This document shows positions 56,801 to 64,000 of a stretch of 64,000 bases of DNA, piece after piece (position 1 is the stretch's first letter; every line of letters begins with the position of its first letter). Below the pieces are notes generated by a model that saw nothing but the letters and a program-made list of their open reading frames with translations, had not been told where the DNA came from and did not search any database. Position numbers and translations under genes: made by a program. The DNA lies in assembly GCA_025618425.1 (NCBI GenBank), contig CM046846.1:32233409-32297408 (forward strand), written 5' to 3'. Source of the DNA: Heliocidaris tuberculata (Eukaryota > Echinodermata > Echinoidea > Camarodonta > Echinometridae).

Positions 56801-57199
56801 GATCTGGGGAGTCTCTGGAGAAGGTTTAGAGATCTTTTTGACTTTATAAATGGCTAACCTGAAAGAAAAACAATGTCACGTTCGGATTAGAACCTAAGTC
56901 CATATGATGGAGGATGGATTTAAAACACATCATCAAGATTACGCATGCGCATCTATTTCTTTCCTGATGCTTTCGCAATTATTTATTTCAACAATCCGTA
57001 AGCTTAAGATAGTGGAAATAAAACAAGGAGTGTGAAAGAGCTTAAAAGTTTTTGCATTCCATCGCAAATCCCTAGACGTTGGGTAATTGCGTAAATAAAA
57101 AGGATGTCAACAACAATATTAATATTATTTTTCAGAATATGCGCCTATTTCCAAATAGAGGCAAACGAATTACGTATAGATGCTCTCTGTAGGTTTCCT
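53161..57199. other. gene-free stretch with GA/G tracts
   Basis: A C run lies near 53239-53252. A GA-rich tract with two G runs covers about 53650-53893. The patch 53945-54150 is less AT-rich and contains AAGATGGCGG (54083-54092), a YY1-like motif, but no supported gene. The rest is AT-rich. Confidence 0.5.
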
Positions 57200-57337
57200 G
57201 GGGAGCGTTTCATCAAGTGTCTTGTCAGTGATTTTTACTGACAAATTTTCTCTCAGCCAATCAGATGCAAGGATTTCAGTAGCTTATAACAGTTGTCGGT
57301 AAAAATCACTGACAAAACGTTTGATGAAACGCTCCCC
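57200..57337. mobile_element. palindromic MITE, GGGGAGCGTTTCATCAAG family, copy 3
   Basis: 138 bp, the same length as 40067-40204, with GGGGAGCGTTTCATCAAGTG at the left and the complementary end at the right. Only a few substitutions separate it from copy 1. Confidence 0.88.
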
Positions 57338-57572
57338 GGGACGACTGAGTATTCACCACTGAGAGCTGTCTGTCAACCATTGGCAGGTTCTAAAAGCTAT
57401 TGACAATAAAGTAATGTCGACCCGATGGGGCCCTAAGACTATTTGAATTGAACAAAAACATAAAACAAAAAGAGAAAAGTAAAGATGATGGTAAGATAAA
57501 ACTGTATTAAAGGAAGATTTGGGCTTTTATCTCTAAAAGTGTTTACACACAAGCACAAAAGTACACTCACAG

Positions 57573-57604
<32 letters not shown>

Positions 57605-58379
57605 CAACAACAACAAACGAACAAAAAAAAAAACACGATCGTAATTTCAATACCCACAGAAATCATGTACTGATTACGTAATTCCTCATAATGTTCGCAC
57701 ATTTCAATAGGTGATGGACAAGGCTAGTGAAATTGCTATATGTTGATTTTTCGAAAGTATTTGTGTGCGTGTTCAAATTGGCTGAAATTAAAAGTAGGTG
57801 GAAATGTTTGCTTTAATTAGATTGTGAGCAAGTCACATAATTTTTAAGATTGTAGTTCGAAGAAAGAATGGTTTATAATGTACATATCTTGGTGTAGTTT
57901 TGAAAGACAGTTTCAAACAGTAGTATTTTTTTAACAGTCATGATCAATACGAAAGATAGTGTCAGTGTTGACGTATTTCGAAATATGTCTGGAGAATAAC
58001 TTAGAGAAGACCTTTAACAGGTCTACAAACCGAACTTTAGAAATGATTAAACATCAAATAGAAGTATTTTGCGTCATATTGGTTGATAAAAAAATAATAT
58101 TTGTTTTCATTATTCTCTATATACATGTATGTATACATTTGCTTTCAAAACAAAATGGAAGGCATCGAGCAAAAATGAGAAGCGCATTGTTTGGTATGAG
58201 AAATGTTTGTATGCATGTACATACAAAAAACACCCAACTTCAGCATATATCACTCGGAAATAGATCCTCTATTAACGAGGTTAGAAGTGAAAGGGAATCT
58301 GGCCCGTATTCACGAGTTCGGCGAGATACAAAATCCAGTTATAAGGATTCTGCATTTTGTCCTCCCAGTTGAGCAATAG
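57338..58379. other. gene-free stretch
   Basis: (CA)n lies at 57570-57592. GGCCCGTATTCACGAGTTCG at 58302 looks like one terminus of a GGGCCC-type MITE. A 137-codon frame at 57959-58372 runs through it and has no recognisable motif. Confidence 0.4.
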
Positions 58380-58545
58380 TTACCATATCGACTTATCAAC
58401 TTTTGTTAGTCGACATGGCAAAATGAATTATCTTGGCAAGGTAATTTATGTCACCATCACGACATGAACTTTTTGTGAAGTCAACTTGGCAAGATAATTT
58501 ATTTCGCCATGTCGACTAATAAAAGTTGATAAGTCCACATGGTAA
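58380..58545. mobile_element. palindromic MITE, TACCATATCGACTTATCAAC ends
   Basis: Arms of about 66 bp: TACCATATCGACTTATCAAC and TTAGTCGACATGGC at the left pair with GCCATGTCGACTAA and AGTTGATAAG...TGGTA at the right, with few mismatches. 58560-58625 carries related GTCGACAT/CGTCATGTCG motifs. Confidence 0.85.
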
Positions 58546-59119
58546 GTTAAATATCTTTACATGTCGACATAATATGGATGTTACGTCGATTTGACAAAAT
58601 GAAATATTTCGTCATGTCGTCAAGTAGAATGACAGTTTAACGCTTCCGTAGGTTACACTTCCTAGAAAACTCTTTTGACTATTGTGGTATAAATTGCCGC
58701 GCATCGCGAGACCAGCAGTATTAGCTTTAAACTTAAACAAACCACAAAGACTGGGTAATGTGGTGCGGAAAACAAAATAGAATTCAAACGTATCACGAGC
58801 AGTTTGCTGAAGAAAAAAAAATATGCACGGTTGTTATTGCACCTTACACACGCCAGACTAAAACCACAGGCTTTATGCACCCCGAGGATTGCAGGGGAGA
58901 CTTTTATGTTTCCGTTTTTGTTATAAATCGATATTTTTAGAATAGATTCTTCGCGAGTGTTTTATATATATACTTGTCATCCGTAGCAACAGAGCGAAGC
59001 TTTACCCATAATGTATGTTGCATTTCTTGCTTTTCTACATCACACTAAAAAAATTCTCTGTGCGGTTTCAATCGACACAGAATCCTAGCTTCGACATTTC
59101 TTCACACCTTAGGCACAAC
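58546..59119. other. gene-free stretch
   Basis: No gene recognised. Confidence 0.35.
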
Positions 59120-59243
59120 GCCAAACCGACTCCACACCGACTCCAAACAGACTCCACATCGACTCCAAACCGACTGCAAACCGACTGCAAACCGACTCCA
59201 CACCGACTCCACACCGACTCCAAACCGACTCCAAACCGACCGA
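59120..59243. repeat. ACCGACTCCA minisatellite
   Basis: About 11 units of 11 bp (ACCGACTCCAC, ACCGACTCCAA, ACCGACTGCAA). The complement GGTGTGGAGTCGG occurs at 38414-38440 in a MITE, so this array probably grew inside such an element. Confidence 0.9.
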
Positions 59244-59319
59244 ATCTTAGCCATTCGGGACAATTTTTTGATTTTTTTTTTTTTAAATGACACACATGCA
59301 CACGCTGGTATCAATATGC

Positions 59320-59468
59320 CTATAGCACTTCATTTATTTCTTGTACGATAAAAGAGCAATGTAGATAAAATGCCTTACTCAATGGCATAAGTGCCATGCC
59401 GGGGATCGAACGCCCGATCCTCGCATCTCCAGTCAAGCGCCTTAAACCACTGGACCACGGCACCGCCA
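59320..59468 (-). mobile_element. tRNA-derived SINE, minus strand
   Basis: On the minus strand A box TGGTCCAGTGG (complement of 59447-59457) and B box GGCGTTCGATCC (complement of 59403-59414) are 33 bp apart, followed by GGCATGGCACTTATGCCATT and GGCATTTTATCTACATTGC, matching the body of the two plus-strand SINEs. The T-stem is mismatched, so it is not a functional tRNA gene. Confidence 0.65.
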
Positions 59469-59849
59469 GCCAACAATGTAAGTCTTGTTCGATCTGTTGT
59501 CGGTCTTGTATTGGTTTCATTAGTACGATCGGGGTATGTCATTGCAGATTATGATACACCGATATGTATTGTGATGGTGAAGCTACAGAGTTCAACGTTC
59601 GTCGGCCTATATAGGACCAAGGTCTCACGGACCTGCTGACATTTACTCGGAATGTTCTGAAGACTCGCGGGCATTCGCGCGCTCTTGTCAGCCTTTGGTC
59701 AACTTGGATAAAGATGATATTGCCATGCACTGTTGATTATACGAACTTATTGAAATGGGTGATATGAAATAAAATAATGACTCAAGTTAGCACGTATTAC
59801 TAACGTATGTTAATTAGTTAATATAGTTTTATCATTATATTTATATTTT

Positions 59850-60100
59850 AATGGGAGAATCGTGCTATAGTGGTTCATTCACTTGACCCTCGATCAAAAG
59901 GTTGAGAGTTCGAGTCTCTCCCTTGTGCGGATGTCATTAGACTAAGCGTTTTATTTGCAGTTGTCTCTCACCCCTCAGGTGTTAGATGGGCAACTCGCAG
60001 GATTTATTCCTTGAAATGCACCATGCGCTGAAAACGGCTGCCGGAGTTAAGACGCCGGTAATAATATCCAAGGCCCTTTCCTAGCGTATAGGGACGTTAG
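59850..60100 (+). mobile_element. tRNA-derived SINE, copy 2
   Basis: A box CTATAGTGGTTC (59865-59876) and B box GAGAGTTCGAGTC (59904-59916), then GCGTTTTATTTGCAGTTGTC, CCCTCAGGTGTTAG and AACGGCTGCCGGAG in the same order as the 44950-45172 copy. Confidence 0.7.
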
Positions 60101-61125
60101 TTCATTTGATGTGACTTAGGTTTCAATATGTAAAATGTGTATTATGTTCTGTTATAATGGTTAAGATTAGATTATGTATTGCGTTAAATGAATGACACTG
60201 TATAAATATTTAACGCATGTTCTATATTTTTTGGTGTGTTCTTCTTCTGACAAGGAAATGAAGGTGTACATATAACAAGAAAAAGCAGTTTGGGTATTTA
60301 GAATGTCAGTTCTTTAGTTTCAATATCAGTGACTAAAAACATCAGTATACTAATCTTCATAGTTTACTATGCTTATTTTTCAATTCATTTCCTTCTTCTC
60401 TCATTGTGATAACAAAATTTCTACTTGAAATTGGACTATTAAAAATTGGGATACTTCCTTTCTTTGCATAACAAAACAGAGAGGTAAATCCAAGGATGAC
60501 ATTCGCTTGCACATTTTTGCAAATATGAGAGTCCGTTTTTAGGCACAGCGTCAATTTCGGTGAATTTTCTCTGCGGTTTGAATCCTTTAATGTCACGATC
60601 GAAACGTGAATCACCCATGAGAATATACGCTCCGAAAATATGAAATGCGATCGTAAAGACTCTGTATCTTTGGTTGGAATCTTGATTTCTCAAATAGTGA
60701 GATTCAAGCCAGGAGAGTGTCCGTCATATCACTGAATATATTTGGACCAGGAGGGTAATGACATGCTTAATACATGTATATACATACGACTACATAAAGA
60801 TTCAAACGTTCGAAAGGAAAGGGGTAAATCTGTGCACCCCTTCCACAAATGAGAATGGGAAAATATTAAAGTTTCTTGTGTAAAAAACTTCTTTGAATGT
60901 TTTTTTTTCTATCTGAGTGAGGGAGCGAAGCGACCGAGGGGGAATCTCTGCATTACTGGGTTTTGAAACTTTGCATTTTATTGCATTATCAATGAAATAT
61001 GCATATCACAGCCTATGTAATAACTGAATATACCATTTCCACAATACTGACACCACTTATAAATGTCAAAATGAGATTTCTGCATGCATTATCCCCCTAT
61101 TGCCAACCCTGCATTTTACAGTCGG
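60101..61125. other. gene-free stretch
   Basis: GAGGGAGCGAAGCGACCGAG at 60918-60937 resembles a short hairpin-like element head; nothing coding is recognised. Confidence 0.35.
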
Positions 61126-61715
61126 ATATATTAAAAACGCGGTCATCCTAGTAGGCCGACAGCTCACAAGACCGACAGCCCACGAGACCGACATTTGCAA
61201 AAGGTTCACGAGACCAAAATAATACTTAAGAAATTTGAAATATATAAAAAGGAATAGAAAAAGATGAAAGAAGGAAAAATAAAGAAATACATCACGGAAT
61301 AGCGAAACAGAAGAGAACAGAAATAGAAATAAAAAAGAAGAAACAAGCTTGGAAAAATAGAAAGAGAACATGAAAGAAGGGGTAAAACACAGAAATAGAT
61401 AAAGATAGAAGAAAATATGATAGAAATGGAAAAGCATAGAAATGCATTAGGTAAGAAAGAAGGGAAGAGAAAGCAAGTGGAAAAGCACAAAAATTCATAG
61501 GGAAAGATATACAATGTCGGTTTTATGGGTCGTCAGTCTAGTAAACCCTCTAAAAATTTGTTAGAAGGCCCACGAGATCGACATGGTCAGTCTAGTAAAA
61601 CCTCTCCAGACGAGACCAAAATACTATCGGTCTCGAGGGCTGTTTGTCTCGCGAACCCAATAAAAAATAACAAGAAGGCCCAATAGACATAGTCGGTCCC
61701 GTGGGCTGCAACTAT
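61126..61715. repeat. CACGAGACCGACAGC-type degenerate repeat split by a purine tract
   Basis: Copies of CACGAGACCGACA / AGCCCACGAGACCGAC cluster at 61160-61216 and, mostly as complement (GTCGGTCCCGTGGGC), at 61515-61710. The two clusters are partly inverted. A long A/G-rich tract (61230-61505) lies between them and yields spurious minus-strand frames. Confidence 0.55.
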
Positions 61716-63079
61716 GGGAAACTCTGCATTTTCTAGCACTTGTAAACAAACAGTCGAACATATCTAATTTTTTTTCCCACAAGTTTTGTCATAATTGAGC
61801 GTTGAACGACAAGTCATGATTATAAGGAAAGGTAGCAACTGAAGAGGAGAATCACCAACCATGCATATTGTTATAGGTTCTATTAGAAATATGCATTTTT
61901 TATCACTTGTAAAGGATTTGTCTTTAAGTGTAAGTTAAGACGTTAACGTTACGTTTTTCACAAGGTTGATCTTGCCTAACCACATTGTATAGCATTTCAA
62001 ATTGAAAAAAGCAAAAACCTTCAACCGTGTATGTTATCACCAAGTGATGGAGCAGAGGGAGCATAGTGACCTTCTTCCAGATTTGAATATTTAAACTTTG
62101 TATCCTAGATTATCATGGACCTTATTATATAATACCGGATAATATACACTTTTGTACATGGGCAGTCCCATGTGATTTTTTTTTTTCATTTGACACATAT
62201 CCCCCAGATCGCCGCCCTTGCTTTTCTGTTTCACTGTACGATATTGAGGACAACAAAGATTATTTTCTTCTCGGCTTATATTATCCACTTCCATGCCATC
62301 TTGGATGATTTTACCGCAAGTAGGATACATATATATTCGCATGTAATATTGTCAAGAAAAGGAATATCTACTCTAACAGATAATTTCAAGGATTATTCAC
62401 GAAGATCCTGATTTAGAAAAGAATTTCATTATGTATTTTCTAAAAGCAAAAAACAAAATCACTTTTACCTAAAACAACTATAAGGGATTATTACTAGACA
62501 AATTCTGACAGCACTGTGACAAACTAAAAAGGTTTCTTAAGCTGATAAAGCTAGAACGTATAATTTCCTTTTTATGAAGATGATATAGTGCTATAATTGC
62601 TTTTAAATAAACCGACACAAAAAATAAGTTCCACCTAAAACAAATCTCTGTAATTTCTGAATCAGGAACATTTGAGGAAATCTGAATACAGAGACATGTA
62701 ACTGTACTTCTCAGCTACCTTTCATGTGAAATTCAGGGGAAATCATTTGGTCACGCTTCAGTGAGCACGCCCTAAAGGCAAAATGGCCACTTCTTAAAGT
62801 TCACAAGCCCAACGTCATAACTTTGATTCAGTGATAAAGGAACAAATTTCAAATTTTCAGCATCAGAAGGCATGCAACAAACATATTATGTGCTTTTCAT
62901 AGTGACACATACAGACACAGATTTATGGTCTTGAATTGCCACACCCCCCCCCCTCCAAAAAAAAAAGTAAATAAGAAAAAAATAAATAATGATTTTGAAA
63001 ATAAAGAAAAGAGAGAAGGGAAAAGTGAAAAGAAAATGATAGGAAATTCTCCCACACCCTCCCCAAATCGATGTGATTA
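61716..63079. other. gene-free stretch
   Basis: No gene recognised. A C run (62943-62953) is followed by an A-rich stretch. Confidence 0.4.
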
Positions 63080-63410
63080 CTGATTCGGGGGGGGGGGGGG
63101 GGGGGGGTACTCATTTTTCCGAAGGCTCGTAATTCCGAAACACAAATTTTCCATAGCAGGGGGTTCATGATTTCGAACTATTTAATGCATTACTACGAAA
63201 GTTCGTTATTCCGAAGGTTCGTAATTCCGAAAATGAAATAGGGTTCGTGGTTCCGGAAATGAAAGAAGATTCTTAATTTCGAAAATGCAATAGAGGCCTA
63301 CATAACTTTTCGGAATTACGAATCATCGGAGTAACGAACATTTGGAAATACGAACCTTCGGAAAAACGAACCTCCATAATAATGAACCTTCGGAAATACG
63401 ACATGTAACC
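63080..63410. mobile_element. TTCCGAA palindromic repeat with poly-G
   Basis: A G run of about 20 nt near 63087-63107 is followed by repeated GTTCGTAATTCCGAA-type units, then by their complements (TTCGGAATTACGAAC-type) from 63308 to 63400. It is a foldback built from a roughly 13-bp motif, AAGGTTCGTAATTCCG. Confidence 0.7.
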
Positions 63411-63569
63411 ATAGATTCGCTTTCCATTCTCTAAATAATACCGGTTCCCTAAATGATGCCAGTGCCCTCTTAATCGCTGGAACTACTCTACACCAGTGAA
63501 AAGAAATATATAAATATCAATAATGCAAAAGTAAATCATTGTATTTTGATTATCAAAGATATAGCCTAC

Positions 63570-63834
63570 GGGGTAACCTCGCTAGTCATAAGGACTGCTA
63601 TTCATAAGGACCGCTATCCATAACGCGTGACTAAATGAATAGCGGTTTTGTATTGAACAGCGGTTCTTCTAAATAGCGAGCAAACCATAGACAAATTGCC
63701 TCGCTATTCATAAGGACCTCCATTCATAAGGACCACTATTCATAACTATTCATAAGGACCGCTATTCATAACGCGTGTTAAATGAATAGCGGTTTTCTAT
63801 GAATAGCGGTCATTATGAAGAGCGAGCGGACCCG
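63570..63834. mobile_element. hAT-like MITE, unnested copy of the FAXDC2 intron 2 family
   Basis: Flanked by the 8-bp duplication TAGCCTAC (63562-63569 and 63835-63842). The ends GGGGTAACCTCGCTAG and AGAGCGAGCGGACCCG match those of 11192-12650. The interior is several TTCATAAGGACCGCTATTCA and AATAGCGGTTTTC modules in both orientations. Confidence 0.85.
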
Positions 63835-64000
63835 TAGCCTACTACCTATCATAAAATCATTGGATGTTTATGAGCTACACATTAAAAGTGTATATTCATC
63901 AAAAAACAAAAAAGTAGAGTTAAAGAAGTAAAAGGTAAGGGAAAATATTATGAGAAAAACACAACTTCTGTTTGAATTTCATTCGAAGATTCTTTGCGAA

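Noticed and set aside
57959..58372. 137-codon plus-strand frame
   Set aside because: AT-rich codons, no motif, and its end runs through a GGGCCC-type repeat terminus. Compatible with chance.
59396..59468. tRNA gene on the minus strand
   Set aside because: A and B boxes are present but the T-stem is mismatched and a SINE body follows; called as a SINE head instead.
61066..61514. Overlapping minus-strand frames of 68-123 codons rich in Phe and Ser
   Set aside because: They come from an A/G-rich tract between degenerate repeats.

Overview
The window is eukaryotic, AT-rich (roughly 36% GC by eye), intron-bearing and dominated by short non-autonomous transposable elements, foldback repeats, minisatellites and long G/C homopolymers. 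The one clear host gene reads as an animal FAXDC2 orthologue. The repeat landscape (palindromic MITEs, tRNA-derived SINEs, a jockey/CR1-like LINE, pearl-like elements, abundant TACATGTA) fits a marine invertebrate deuterostome, most likely an echinoderm such as a sea urchin. The species call is inference; I could run no search.

Layout. Positions 1-8,250 hold only repeats: a Tc1/mariner-like MITE, a 791-bp foldback with an 8-bp target duplication, a duplicated ~385-bp repeat, a self-complementary CCATGG array, and a TTAA-bounded element hit by a second element. Positions 9,125-17,402 carry the plus-strand FAXDC2-like gene: six coding exons, 362 residues, all splice sites GT/AG and all phases consistent, with every His motif of the fatty acid hydroxylase/sterol desaturase family intact. 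Its introns are full of insertions, including a three-level nest in intron 2 that begins 11 nt after the exon 2 donor. Positions 18,000-29,500 are intergenic, with LINE tails, a long-TIR element and one candidate secreted-peptide ORF (22,336-22,569, weak). Positions 29,500-37,300 are a repeat island: two palindromic MITEs, a reverse-transcriptase pseudogene split by two later insertions, a 95-bp satellite with higher-order structure, and more MITEs. Positions 38,000-53,200 hold four large tandem arrays (31-bp, 61-bp, ~140-bp and 28-bp units), SINEs and further TTAA-bounded elements. Positions 53,200-64,000 are mostly featureless AT-rich DNA with scattered MITEs and SINEs, ending in a second, unnested copy of the hAT-like element found in FAXDC2 intron 2.

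No operon, CRISPR, prophage or bacterial feature is present. The most informative content is the mobile-element record: many insertions can be delimited to the base from target-site duplications, and several are nested, which gives a relative order of invasion: hAT-like, then Harbinger-like, then pearl-like in one place, and LINE followed by separate Tc1-like and TTAA-type insertions in another.
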